From CAZOIA01 sp964579675 (lineage in GTDB: Bacteria; Planctomycetota; Phycisphaerae; UBA1845; PWPN01), in contig CAZOIA010000029.1 in NCBI GenBank assembly GCA_964579675.1, forward strand, positions 1-39,247: DNA of 39,247 bases. Reading direction: 5' to 3'. A model generated the notes under the pieces. The model made no database searches, was not told the origin of the DNA, and saw only the letters and a program-made list of their open reading frames with translations. Below, in pieces: positions 24,651-32,812 of this stretch (position 1 is the first letter of the stretch; each line of letters begins with the position of its first letter). A program made the position numbers and the translations under genes.

Positions 24651-24717
24651 CTCCAGGCTCTCTGAGGACCTGCCAACACATTGTAGCTGTGACGACGCCA
24701 TGAAGCGAACGTCCCCG

Positions 24718-24776
24718 TGTAAAGAAACGTCAACGAGGTTTACCGATGTTTACACGTGGTTGACCGACGCCTTACG
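24718..24776. promoter_or_regulatory. CpxR-like boxes in the cpxR/AraC divergent intergenic region
   Basis: GTTTACCGATGTTTAC at 24738-24753 is a double box; on minus it reads GTAAA-N5-GTAAA. A single CTTTACA on minus (TGTAAAG at 24718-24724) and CTTACG at 24771-24776 lie on either side. The plus-strand order (two TTTAC at 10 bp, then a CTTACG some 22 bp further) copies the geometry of the sites at 27021 and 32813, pointing toward the AraC gene. Being within 100 bases of the response-regulator start, the site also suits autoregulation. Confidence 0.6.
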
Positions 24777-24857
24777 TGGTGCGTGTCATAATCGCAGGCC
24801 GGGACGTATGTATGCTCCATCGCGAGGCAGCGCGATGGCCAGTGGCATCCACGATTG

Positions 24858-25928
24858 ATGAACAGGATGTGCCCATTCCCCGGTGGCAGTGGAATGTCGG
24901 GTCCACTTGGCGGAAGGCGAAACGGCCCATCCCACATGCTCGACCATCTAACTCAGCGAAGCCGTCGGTTTGATGCCCTCGTGGAGGCAACGGAAAGCCT
25001 TTCTCTGCGGAGTTGGATCCCAGGACGGTTTGAGTTCACGGCCCCCTGGGGAATCCGCGTGACCAGCCGTTTGGGATGGTTCTATCTGGCAGCGGGCCAG
25101 GCCTGCCTCGTTCAGGTCGAAGGTCACGAGGTACGGGTATCCCTGGCGGCTGGCGATCTGATCGTGGTGCCACAGGGGCGCGCACACGTACTTCGGGACG
25201 GCGCCGATAGTCCAACTACTCCCATCCAAGACCTGCTGGGGCCACATCACTTTGAGCGGCGAGAACCGGTTCTTCACGGCGGAGGCGGGGCACTGACACA
25301 GTTGTTTTGCGGGTGCTTCCTCCTGGACGGCCTGGAACGGACGCCCTTGTACGCCGCCCTGCCTCCAGTCATTCATATCAAAGGAGAAAGGCGACAGCCA
25401 CTGCCGTACGTGGATCACATCGTGTGCCTCATGGGGCAGGAGGCGGCATCCGAGGAGCCCTGTGCCCAGGCAGTCGTCAATCGACTCGTACGTATCCTCT
25501 TGATCAAGGCGGTCAGCGGCTATATGTCGGAGCTGCCACAAGGCAACGCAAACTGGCTGGGTGCCCTTGCCGACGCCGATATTGGGCGGGCACTCGGGCT
25601 CATGCACGCCCAGCCTGACGCCCCCTGGACGGTGGCCTCGTTGGCCAAGCAGGTGGCCGTGTCGCGCTCCACGTTCTCCGCGCGGTTCAGGAAACTGGTG
25701 GGTAAGCCGCCTGTGGAGTACTTGACCGAGTGGCGGATGCAGAAGGCCGGTTCTCTCCTTCGGACGACCCGGGCCGGGGTGAAAGAAGTGGCGGCGCAGG
25801 TGGGCTACGATTCTGCGGCCGCGTTCAGCAAGGCGTTCACGCATTGGGCAGGCACTGCACCGGGTGCTTATCGCCGGGCGAGCTATGACGCCGCGGCTTC
25901 GCATCCTGCCCGCATGCCCCCCATATAG
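24858..25928 (+). CDS. AraC-family transcriptional regulator with cupin sensor domain
   Basis: The 356-residue product starts at the ATG at 24858; starts at 24894 or 24935 are also possible, and no ribosome site decides between them. The N-terminal cupin-like half (AraC_binding/cupin_6 type) contains GWFYLAAGQACLVQVEGHE, VSLAAGDLIVVPQGRAHVL and further beta strands to residue about 200. The C-terminal half holds the double helix-turn-helix: WTVASLAKQVAVSRSTFSARF, then VGKPPVEYLTEWRMQKAGSL and VKEVAAQVGYDSAAAFSKAF, ending with the family GTAPGAYRR. It is divergent from the CpxR-like gene and shares the CpxR-type intergenic boxes, so it may belong to the envelope-stress circuit. Its own ligand and targets are unknown. 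Confidence 0.88.
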   Translation: MNRMCPFPGGSGMSGPLGGRRNGPSHMLDHLTQRSRRFDALVEATESLSLRSWIPGRFEFTAPWGIRVTSRLGWFYLAAGQACLVQVEGHEVRVSLAAGDLIVVPQGRAHVLRDGADSPTTPIQDLLGPHHFERREPVLHGGGGALTQLFCGCFLLDGLERTPLYAALPPVIHIKGERRQPLPYVDHIVCLMGQEAASEEPCAQAVVNRLVRILLIKAVSGYMSELPQGNANWLGALADADIGRALGLMHAQPDAPWTVASLAKQVAVSRSTFSARFRKLVGKPPVEYLTEWRMQKAGSLLRTTRAGVKEVAAQVGYDSAAAFSKAFTHWAGTAPGAYRRASYDAAASHPARMPPI

Positions 25929-26004
25929 CGTAACGGACGTCGCTCCGCCATGCCCGTCGCGGCTACGGACGGTGCGTACTGTTCGACAGCACGCGCGTGC
26001 GCCA

Positions 26005-26793
26005 TCACGCCTGCTCATTCACCATGGGAAGAAAACCGGCCAGCAACAGGGACCAGTCCGTCGGCCCGTCTGTGTTGCCCAGGTACTCGATCAGGGTTCC
26101 ACCCTGGAACTGGCCCGTCGTGCCGCCGATGCCCTGTACCTCCTGGTCAAACGCCGTGCTCGATTCCATCCCCGATTTCATCTCCTCGTCGAAGGCATCA
26201 ATGTCCAGGCCGTACTTCTGAAGGATCTCATTGACGATTTCGCGGAGATCGACAGTGTCGTCCGAATTGCTGAGAGTCGATAAGATCGCCGACTGAATCT
26301 CGCTGGTGACTTCGTCCAGCTTGGACGAATCCAGCCCGGCAGCCGTCAATGCGTCCCCCAATTTCCCGTCGAACCCGTTCGGGCCAGCGGCCCCTGGGCC
26401 GCCAGGAGGCGGCCCGGGGGGCTTCGATCCCATCTCGGGCTTCATCTGTTCCCTTAGCTTGTCGGTGTCGACACCGTAGTTTTGCAGCGTTGCCTCGACG
26501 GCCTGGCGGACGAGCTCGCGAGGATCGGCAGCTCCGTTCGATTCACTGAGAGCCGTCGAGATGGCCGCGCGGATCTCGTTCCTGACTTCGTCCAGCCTGG
26601 CGGGATCCAATCCCGCTTCGATCAAGGCTTCCTCGAATCTGCTCTCGAACTCGGCCTGCCGGGACTCGTCAGGCTGCGGAGGCTGTGTCAAGGTGACGTC
26701 CTCCGTGCTCTCGGCTTGTTTGCGGGCGAGCTGTTGGAGAATCTGAAGGAGTTCCGAACTCGAAGAACTGGTGACTCCTGCGATGCTCGTCAT
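26005..26793 (-). CDS. Uncharacterised protein with an internal duplicated domain
   Basis: The start ATG at 26793 has AAGGAA 8 bases upstream on minus. The 262-residue product has no signal peptide or membrane segment. Two copies of about 68 residues follow each other. Copy 1 (near residue 50) has FEEALIEAGLDPARLDEV, then ISTALSESNGAADPRELV and LQNYGVDTDKL. Copy 2 (near residue 140) has LGDALTAAGLDSSKLDEV, then ILSTLSNSDDTVDLREIV and LQKYGLDIDAF. They are separated by a Gly/Pro-rich hinge (GSKPPGPPPGGPGAAGPNGF). The N-terminus (SIAGVTSSSSSELLQILQQL) is Ser-rich. The repeat unit has acidic loops somewhat like EF-hands, but lacks the canonical DxDxDG loop. Family and function are not recognised. 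The gene is divergent from the MacA-like gene and shares its upstream region with a CpxR-like site. Confidence 0.75.
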   Translation of the reverse strand: MTSIAGVTSSSSSELLQILQQLARKQAESTEDVTLTQPPQPDESRQAEFESRFEEALIEAGLDPARLDEVRNEIRAAISTALSESNGAADPRELVRQAVEATLQNYGVDTDKLREQMKPEMGSKPPGPPPGGPGAAGPNGFDGKLGDALTAAGLDSSKLDEVTSEIQSAILSTLSNSDDTVDLREIVNEILQKYGLDIDAFDEEMKSGMESSTAFDQEVQGIGGTTGQFQGGTLIEYLGNTDGPTDWSLLLAGFLPMVNEQA

Positions 26794-27020
26794 GTTCAGT
26801 TCCTTTCCAGATGAGGACACTCGGGCACAACGCCGGCGGCTCCGTGGGCACGCCAAGAGCATCCCACGGCCCGGCCGCATGCGTATGATCGGCAGGGCCG
26901 ACGGTTGCGTGCATGTCATCCGGTCCCGAAACCATGTCCAATTGTCTGGCCTTCAAGACGCCCACGAAGACCGGCCTCACAGCCTTCCATGCCCGTTTCT
27001 GCCCCAGTAGTCTGGGCGGT

Positions 27021-27058
27021 CTTTACAGTTCTTTACATAGGGCGCATACCTCTTTACG
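27021..27058 (+). promoter_or_regulatory. Three-box CpxR-like site upstream of the macA-like gene
   Basis: CTTTAC begins at 27021, 27031 and 27052 (CTTTACA, CTTTACA, CTTTACG), giving steps of 10 and 21 bp. All boxes therefore sit on one helical face. The first two give GTAAA-N5-GTAAA on the other strand. The third box ends about 17 bases before TACTTG and could overlap a -35. The site precedes the ATG at 27262 by about 200 bases. Confidence 0.72.
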
Positions 27059-27261
27059 AGGAAGGCGGGTACAAGTACTTGGGGTGAGGCTTTCTATAGG
27101 GACGGCGGGCAGGTGAGGTGAGGCCCCTCCGGCTCCGCTCCCATGGACAAGCGCGCGTGGAGGGAATCGGCCATCGCACGGAGTGTCTCCAGGGAACCGG
27201 GTCGTTTGTACAACCTTGCGATGTTCGCGGCGACCGGCCTCCCGGAGCAGCACCGACTCCC

Positions 27262-28596
27262 ATGACAAAGCTCATCGTCGTCATCGTAGCTGCAGGCGTA
27301 GTCGGGATGATTGCCTATGGGTGGTCGCATTATGCCGACGGGACGACCGCCCCTGGCGAGATCGCGACCGCTACCGTGACGCGCGGCTCCATCAGCACGG
27401 TCGTGGCCTGTACGGGCCGGGTCGTCGCCAACCTGGATGTCGAGATCAAGTGCAAGGCCAGCGGCGAGATCACCAGCCTCCCATTCGACATCAGTGATCC
27501 CGTCAATAAGGACGATCTTCTACTCCAGGTCGACCCCATTGACGAGAAACGAATGGTCAGGCAGGCAGAGGCGGCGCTTGCTGCGTCGAATGCGAAACTG
27601 CAGACGGCCAGAACGAGCCTGTCCGTTGCCCGGCGCGACCTGGAAACCGAACGGCTCCGGGCCCGGGCCAACCTGAAATCCGCCGAGGTTCACGCTAGGG
27701 ATGCTCGAGCCAAAGCCCAGCGGATGAAGGAGCTCCTGGCCAAGAAGCTGGCCAGCCCGGAGGATTGCGAGACCGCCGAAACCACTGCCGCCCAACTCGA
27801 GGTTGAACTCGAGCTCGCTCGGATCCGGCTGCAAGAACTCGAGACCCAGGAGGAAGCCCTGGACCTCAAGATCCAGGAGGTGGAACTGGCGAAGGCACAA
27901 GTCTTGTCGGACGAGCTGAACCTGGGGATTCGGGAGAAGAGTCTGAAGGACACCACGGTCGTCTCGCCGATCGCGGGGGTCGTATCGAGCCGTGAGGTCC
28001 AGATTGGCCAGATTATCTCCTCCGGGATCAGCAACGTCGGCGGCGGCACCACGACCATGGTCGTCTCCGACCTCTCACGGATGTTCGTGCTCGCCTCCGT
28101 GGATGAGAGCGATATCGGTGAGGTGAAAGTGGGGCAGGCAGCCACGATCACGGCCGACGCCTTTTCGGGCAAGTCCTTCGAGGGGCGGGTCGTCCGGATC
28201 GCGACGCAAGGCGTCAATCTCTCGAACGTCGTCACGTTCGAGGTAAAGATCGAAGTGACGAGCGAGGAGAAAGCCCTGCTCAAACCGGAGATGACAGCCA
28301 ATGTCGCCATAATCACGGTGCAGAAGGAGAACGTGCTCATTGTTCCAGCCGAGGCCGTCATCCGCAGGACCGGCGAGTACTTCGCTGAGATTGCCGGCGG
28401 CCCGGCCAAGGAAGAGCGAAAGGTTCAGGTCGGCCTCAGGGATACGGAGAAGGTGGAAATCCTCAGCGGCCTAGCAGAGGGCGACCGGATCGTCGTGCAC
28501 AAGGAGACGACGGACAGCCGCTGGAACGCGAAGAAGGATATGGGTCCACCTCCTCCCCCGATGATGCCACCTCCCGGGGGAAGGGGGCGGCGATGA
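27262..28596 (+). CDS. Periplasmic adaptor protein of a MacAB-type efflux system
   Basis: The 444-residue product starts at the ATG at 27262 with an N-terminal membrane anchor (KLIVVIVAAGVVGMIAYGWS). It continues GEIATATVTRGSISTVVACTGRV (adaptor beta-barrel start), CKASGEITSLPFDISDPVNKDDLLLQV (lipoyl half), a coiled-coil hairpin rich in Arg/Glu/Ala (residues 90-220), then VVSPIAGVVSSREVQIGQIISSG (second lipoyl half) and SRMFVLASVDESDIGEVKVGQ. This matches the MacA/YknX adaptors that pair with LolD-type ATPases, and the next gene, overlapping by 4 bases (ATGA), is such an ATPase. The C-terminus ends in a Pro/Gly/Met/Arg tail (PPPPPMMPPPGGRGRR). A CpxR-like triple box precedes it. Confidence 0.9.
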   Translation: MTKLIVVIVAAGVVGMIAYGWSHYADGTTAPGEIATATVTRGSISTVVACTGRVVANLDVEIKCKASGEITSLPFDISDPVNKDDLLLQVDPIDEKRMVRQAEAALAASNAKLQTARTSLSVARRDLETERLRARANLKSAEVHARDARAKAQRMKELLAKKLASPEDCETAETTAAQLEVELELARIRLQELETQEEALDLKIQEVELAKAQVLSDELNLGIREKSLKDTTVVSPIAGVVSSREVQIGQIISSGISNVGGGTTTMVVSDLSRMFVLASVDESDIGEVKVGQAATITADAFSGKSFEGRVVRIATQGVNLSNVVTFEVKIEVTSEEKALLKPEMTANVAIITVQKENVLIVPAEAVIRRTGEYFAEIAGGPAKEERKVQVGLRDTEKVEILSGLAEGDRIVVHKETTDSRWNAKKDMGPPPPPMMPPPGGRGRR

Positions 28597-29291
28597 TCAT
28601 TGAGGCCCGCAGCCTGGTGAAGCACTACATCGTAGGTGAGGCATTGGTCCGGGCCTTGGACGACGTCAGCCTCAGTGTGGATCCCGGCGAGATGGTCGCC
28701 ATTGCCGGTCCGTCCGGGAGCGGCAAGAGCACCCTCATGCACATCCTCGGATGCCTGGATCAGTCAGACCAGGGTCAGTACATCCTGGCCGGCGAAGACG
28801 TCTCCACGCTCAAGAGCGACGACTTGGCCGACATCCGCAATCGACGGATCGGGTTCGTGTTCCAGACCTTCAACCTGCTGCCGCGATTGAGCGCGCTGGA
28901 AAACGTGGAGCTTCCGCTCTTGTACGCGGGGCAGCGCCACGCAAGGGAGCGGGCGTCGGAGGCGCTGAAGGCCGTCGGGTTGGGCGACCGGATGAGCCAC
29001 AGTCCGAGTCAGCTCTCCGGCGGGCAGCGGCAGCGAGTGTCCGTCGCTCGGGCCCTGGTCAATGATCCTGCTCTGGTCCTCGCCGACGAGCCCACCGGCA
29101 ACCTCGATACGAAAACGGGCGAGGAGATCATCGCCCTGCTGGCCAGGCTCAACGCGGACGGCCGCACGATCGTGATCGTCACCCATGATTCCACCATCGC
29201 GCGACGGTGCCGACGGCAGATCCATATCCGCGATGGGCACATCGTCAACAGCCCCTCATCAAATGGCCAGCAACGGCCTTCGCAGCGGTAG
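28593..29291 (+). CDS. ABC transporter ATPase, MacB/LolD type
   Basis: The 232-residue product starts inside the adaptor stop (overlap ATGA). Walker A is GPSGSGKST near residue 39; the Q-loop is FVFQTFNLLPRLSALENVELPL; the signature is LSGGQRQRVSVARAL; Walker B with D-loop is VLADEPTGNLDT; the H-loop is IVTHD. This set, including RxIGFVFQxFNLLP, is typical of ATPases that energise MacB-like or LolCDE-like permeases and not import systems. The matching permease does not follow directly: it sits 3.6 kb away at 32889, after an insert. Confidence 0.95.
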   Translation: MIIEARSLVKHYIVGEALVRALDDVSLSVDPGEMVAIAGPSGSGKSTLMHILGCLDQSDQGQYILAGEDVSTLKSDDLADIRNRRIGFVFQTFNLLPRLSALENVELPLLYAGQRHARERASEALKAVGLGDRMSHSPSQLSGGQRQRVSVARALVNDPALVLADEPTGNLDTKTGEEIIALLARLNADGRTIVIVTHDSTIARRCRRQIHIRDGHIVNSPSSNGQQRPSQR

Positions 29292-29464
29292 TCGGGGCTC
29301 TGGTGCCGGACCCAACCGGCTCTCGCCGGGCGACAGCGTGCGAGACGTTCGCGTAGTGCTCCTCGGGCTCGAGCCGGGCGGCACGGCAGGCGGACTGCGT
29401 CACCGCCGGGCCGAGAGCGGCGCTCGCCTCGATTTTGCGTGGATGGGTCGATACGATTCTCGAC

Positions 29465-29785
29465 ATGCCGATTACCGAGACCGTCATTCGGGCGAAGACC
29501 ACCGCCGGGGAAGTGGATTTCACGGTTCATGCTGTTTTTGAAGCGGCTGGGGATCTGGTATTTGTCGACGAGGTTGAACAAGCCCTCTTGTCGGGTGAGA
29601 TTATCGAGGACGATACCAAGAGAAGCCGTTGTCTCGTCTGCAGTCGGGTGGCATCAGCGGGCTTGTTGCATGTGGTGATTGACTATTCGGACTGGCTGGT
29701 TGATGCCGACTCCGGTCTGGTTGTCGTTACCGTTTATCGCCCGGATCCGAATCGGTGGATTGACGGACGTGTTCGCAGACCATAG
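29465..29785 (+). CDS. DUF4258-type toxin candidate of a TA pair
   Basis: From the ATG at 29465 the product is a 106-residue protein: VHAVFEAAGDLVFVDEVEQALLSG, EIIEDD, RCLVCSRVASAGLLHVVIDYSD and VVVTVYRPDPNRWID. This order (a domain with x-H-A, an (E/V)EAL..G.IIE stretch, R.L....G..LHVV, V.VY.PDP..W) is the DUF4258 pattern of MqsR-like/HigB-like small toxins. It starts 173 bases after the ABC ATPase and is followed at 9 bases by a YgiT-type zinc-finger gene, the usual antitoxin partner. The N-terminal His-Ala-x-x-R motif of typical DUF4258 proteins is only partly kept, so catalytic competence is uncertain. Confidence 0.75.
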   Translation: MPITETVIRAKTTAGEVDFTVHAVFEAAGDLVFVDEVEQALLSGEIIEDDTKRSRCLVCSRVASAGLLHVVIDYSDWLVDADSGLVVVTVYRPDPNRWIDGRVRRP

Positions 29786-29794
29786 AATAGAAGC

Positions 29795-30058
29795 ATGGCA
29801 AGGAAGTGTTGCGACCAATGTGGACAGCCGATGACGTATGGCCCGGCCGACATCGAGGAGCAGGTCCGCGGCGTACGCGTGCGGATGCGATGTGTGCCCG
29901 CATGGAGCTGTCCCGCTTGCGGCCAGCAGCAAGTGACGCTGCCGGTCGCCCGGTACCTCTCTGAATACCTCCGGCGGTTGCTGGCCGATCCACCGACTCC
30001 TCCCCAGGATCTCGAGCACCCGCTGTTGCCTACGGAAGTAGTCTTTGGCTCCGGCTGA
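29795..30058 (+). CDS. YgiT/MqsA-type zinc-finger antitoxin
   Basis: The 87-residue protein has two CxxC motifs, C6-D-Q-C9 and C45-P-A-C48, in an MqsA-like zinc ribbon (KCCDQCGQPM, then WSCPACGQQQ). The C-terminal half (VARYLSEYLRRLL) is helical, but no complete helix-turn-helix is present, which fits the short YgiT-type antitoxins that accompany DUF4258 toxins. It overlaps no gene and starts 9 bases after the toxin. Its expected action is to bind and silence the toxin and to repress the operon. Confidence 0.82.
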   Translation: MARKCCDQCGQPMTYGPADIEEQVRGVRVRMRCVPAWSCPACGQQQVTLPVARYLSEYLRRLLADPPTPPQDLEHPLLPTEVVFGSG

Positions 30059-30244
30059 AGTTGCAGGCGGCGACCGGAACCTGGGCGTCCCTGGCCTTGG
30101 CTTTCTTGCCCTTGAACGCCTCACGCACTGCGTCACGTGGTGCGGAAACCCGCAACCCGAGACCCGAACGCCGACTCATGACCCGCTGCATCGGTCTGAG
30201 CGGGGCCGTTGACGGCCGCCTGCCTTTCGTGGTATCTCTTGGTC

Positions 30245-30379
30245 ATGGCACGCAAATCCCAGTCAGGCCCAAGCCCCGCGGCGCCGACACGTCGACACGT
30301 TCTTCCCCAAGCTCAGGTGATCGTCGCCCTGACGGTGCGGGAGATACTCGACGAGGAGATCGCCAAAAAGCTGGCGTAG
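30245..30379 (+). CDS. Possible 44-residue protein, unassigned
   Basis: A short frame reads MARKSQSGPSPAAPTRRH to QVIVALTVREILDEEIAKKLA. The end is helical and charged (VREILDEEIAKKL), like a small DNA-binding or antitoxin-like tail. No ribosome site is evident. It may be a small gene or a relic; nothing decides. Confidence 0.25.
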   Translation: MARKSQSGPSPAAPTRRHVLPQAQVIVALTVREILDEEIAKKLA

Positions 30380-30389
30380 CAAGAACGTG

Positions 30390-30453
30390 CGGGCATCGCC
30401 CACCTACCCTGCGTGGGGCCGCGCCGCGAACGAACATGGTGGGCAGTGCCCAC
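30390..30453. repeat. REP-like palindromic unit
   Basis: GTGGGCAGTGCCCAC at 30439-30453 is a 15-base odd palindrome (arms GTGGGCA and TGCCCAC). A related half, GGGCATCGCCC, lies at 30391-30401. The pair could form a bulged hairpin and terminate or protect transcripts of the TA genes. Confidence 0.5.
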
Positions 30454-30470
30454 TCTACACAGCTACATGG

Positions 30471-31862
30471 CTAACGCGGAATGAAACCAGCCAACACGGC
30501 GTATTTCCTCAACGTGCTCTTGATCTGGTCGCGCACTGTCGCGGGTGTGATCCGGTTGGCGGCGAAGACTTTCAGTTCAAGCAGCGATGTCCGTTCTGCG
30601 CTCGTGGGTCTGTCCACGCCGACATCTGCCAGGACTCTGCTGCTCGCCGTCTTGATCTCGCGTTGCGCATCAGCGGTGAAACCAAGCTGACTGTACAGTG
30701 CCGCAAGGCGTTGGCACACCAATGCTTGCTGTGCGGGGATGTCCGCATACCACCTATTCACAGCCGTTTTCTCGGCGTCCCGCTCCTTGAGAGGTCCGAA
30801 TGCGGTGTCTGCCCAGGTCCCGGCGACCAAACGATGCAGATGCACGGTTTGCCACCGATCAGTTGAAGTCTTTGGTACGACGTAGGCTGGGTCATCAAGC
30901 GAACGGCAGATCGGTTGGAGATAGCTAATCGGCAGCGGTACCACACGCATGTCAAAGTAGAGCCGCGCTTTGTTGAGTCCGGCCAGCGTGTCGGAGTTCC
31001 GATCCTCCTCGACCAATCGCTGCTCAAACGCCGACCAGTTGAGGGTGTACCCCGGCACCGGGTTGGCGAAATGCTGCACCCGTTCGATGCTCTGACCGTC
31101 TGCGACGGGCCAGACCTGTATCAGGCGATAGTCTGAAATATCGCCAAGTCTCGGCAACTGGTCCGAGAGTCGATCGCCGATACGCTTAATCGCGTCGCCA
31201 ATCGTTGTTGCTTCGTCGCACTCCCGGGCGAGATCGGCGGGCATGATCTGGCAGTCAGCGAGTATCTTCCCGCCATTGTGGAACTCGAACGTGGACGAGA
31301 TGATGTTGGACCAGTCAGGCCGCGGCGGTCCGGTGATGGAAAAATCCCGTTTCGCCAAGATGCGCTGGTTGCGCGACGTCGCCGCCACAAGCTCGTCTCT
31401 GAATGCCGCGCTTGTCGTCAACCAGAGGAATAGGATTGGCTTCGGAGGCGCACCGGAGCGATCAAGTGCGCTCAATCGTTCGACGAAGCGCGTTGGTATG
31501 TTTCCCTTCTGGGCGACCGATTCCTCGTACTGATCAACCACGTAGATCGCGAGCTCAAGCGGCGAGAAGAGATGGTTCGTCGACTCGATGAACTTGACCA
31601 GGGCTTGCGGGTCTTCCGAATCGATGAGCGACCGATCCAGCAGCTGAACGTTCACACTCGGAAGGTGCGTAGCCAACTGCATCGCCGCACACGTCTTCCC
31701 AGCGCCGCTCTCACCGTAGATGGGCAGGAACCGAATGCCCTTGGTCACTTGCATGGACGCGTGCTGCCGCTTCACGAGTTCCAGGAGCGCCGGGTCCGGC
31801 CGCAGATTGGGTCGAAACTCCGGTTGGAGGTCTTCCCAACGCGATGGCAACAGCGGAGGCAT
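30471..31862 (-). CDS. P-loop ATPase of unknown function (AAA/STAND-like)
   Basis: The 463-residue cytoplasmic protein starts at the ATG at 31862; a further ATG is at 31880. Walker A is GESGAGKTCAAMQL near residue 50. The hydrophobic LELAIYVVDQYEE near residue 103 fits a Walker B strand with acidic residues. KPILFLWLTTSAAFRDELVAATS resembles a sensor 1 region. The remaining 280 residues form an alpha-rich C-terminal part (VCQRLAALYSQLGFTADAQRE, ENLxxLK-type helices) without recognised motif. The architecture suggests an ORC/Cdc6-like AAA or STAND NTPase; many stand-alone defence ATPases look like this. No effector domain or partner gene was recognised. The gene sits convergent to the toxin-antitoxin pair and away from the efflux permease, inside the insert that splits the efflux operon. 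Confidence 0.72.
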   Translation of the reverse strand: MPPLLPSRWEDLQPEFRPNLRPDPALLELVKRQHASMQVTKGIRFLPIYGESGAGKTCAAMQLATHLPSVNVQLLDRSLIDSEDPQALVKFIESTNHLFSPLELAIYVVDQYEESVAQKGNIPTRFVERLSALDRSGAPPKPILFLWLTTSAAFRDELVAATSRNQRILAKRDFSITGPPRPDWSNIISSTFEFHNGGKILADCQIMPADLARECDEATTIGDAIKRIGDRLSDQLPRLGDISDYRLIQVWPVADGQSIERVQHFANPVPGYTLNWSAFEQRLVEEDRNSDTLAGLNKARLYFDMRVVPLPISYLQPICRSLDDPAYVVPKTSTDRWQTVHLHRLVAGTWADTAFGPLKERDAEKTAVNRWYADIPAQQALVCQRLAALYSQLGFTADAQREIKTASSRVLADVGVDRPTSAERTSLLELKVFAANRITPATVRDQIKSTLRKYAVLAGFIPR

Positions 31863-32150
31863 AGCGTAATTGTACCACACATCGACCGTGGGCGCAGACC
31901 CATCGGCAGACCTAGGGCCGCGCCGTCACCTGCACGATGTCGCTCCACCCGCGCACCGGCTGGTCCTCGTCGCGGTTGCGGGCACGGTGCACGTGGCGCG
32001 ACTGGCCGGTGCTATTCTCCGCGCGGGTCGATGATTGGTCAAACCCTGTAGCCGGACGGGGCAGGTGACGCACCCGCGGGAGAACGATCTTGAGCGGTAG
32101 CGGAGCGGTAGGGCCGGGTGGCCCATCCATCCCGGTACGCGGGGATGGGT

Positions 32151-32802
32151 GGGGTCACGATGATGAAGCGGCGGGATACGATGCCGTTCGCTGAGGGTGA
32201 CACCGAAGCAAAGGGTCCTCTGGGGGGCGCCGTGTCCGGGCGCGAGGTCCGTTCGTTGGCGGTTCCTGCTATGTCGTCGATCATCGCGGCCCCACCCTTT
32301 GCTGTTGCAAAGGATGGGCCACCCCGCCCTTCCCTCGACCGCTCCGGGGCGTCGTCACTGCCATCCGTCCCCCGGGCAGCGGGACCATGATGCCTGGAAT
32401 TGGCACAATGGTGCCGGCGACCGGGTGGGGTCACGATGATGAAGCGGCGGGATACGATGCCGTTCGCTGACGGTGACACCGAAGCAAAGGATCCTCTGGG
32501 GGGCGCCGTGTCCGGGCGCGAGGTCCGTTCGTTGGTGGTTGCTGCTATGTCGTCGATCATCGCGGCCCGACACTTTGCTGTCGCAAAGGATGGGCCACCC
32601 CATCCGTTCGTTGGTGGTTCCTGCTATGTCGTCGATCATCGCGGCCCCACCCTTTGCTGTCGCAAAGGATGGGCCACCCCGCGCTGATCCGAGCGGCAGC
32701 TCTTCTCTCCACCGCTCCGGGGCGTCGTCGCTGCCATCCGTCCCCCGGGTAGTGGGAGCATGGTGCCTGAAATCGGTGCAACGACGCCGGCGGCCCGCCT
32801 GC
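32151..32802. repeat. Tandem intergenic repeats with hairpins
   Basis: A 276-base unit beginning GGGGTCACGATGATGAAGC at 32151 recurs at 32427, and a shortened third copy continues from about 32606. The period between homologous points is 276 (32151 to 32427), then 79 (32527 to 32606). Copies share a stem-loop CCTTTGCTG-T(C/T)GCAAAGG (CTTTG and CAAAG arms) preceding GATGGGCCACCCC, plus the shared tail CGTCCCCCGGG. Minus translations show the same short peptide with a MIDDIA start, which is likely only a side effect of the repeat. The upstream 31863-32150 has no gene. Confidence 0.8.
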
Positions 32803-32812
32803 GCGGCCCCTC

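Noticed and set aside
24948..26018. 356-codon minus-strand open frame
   Set aside because: Antisense to the AraC-family gene with a clear double helix-turn-helix.
32151..32802. CRISPR-like array
   Set aside because: Repeat units are 276 and 79 bp with no regular spacers and no cas genes.
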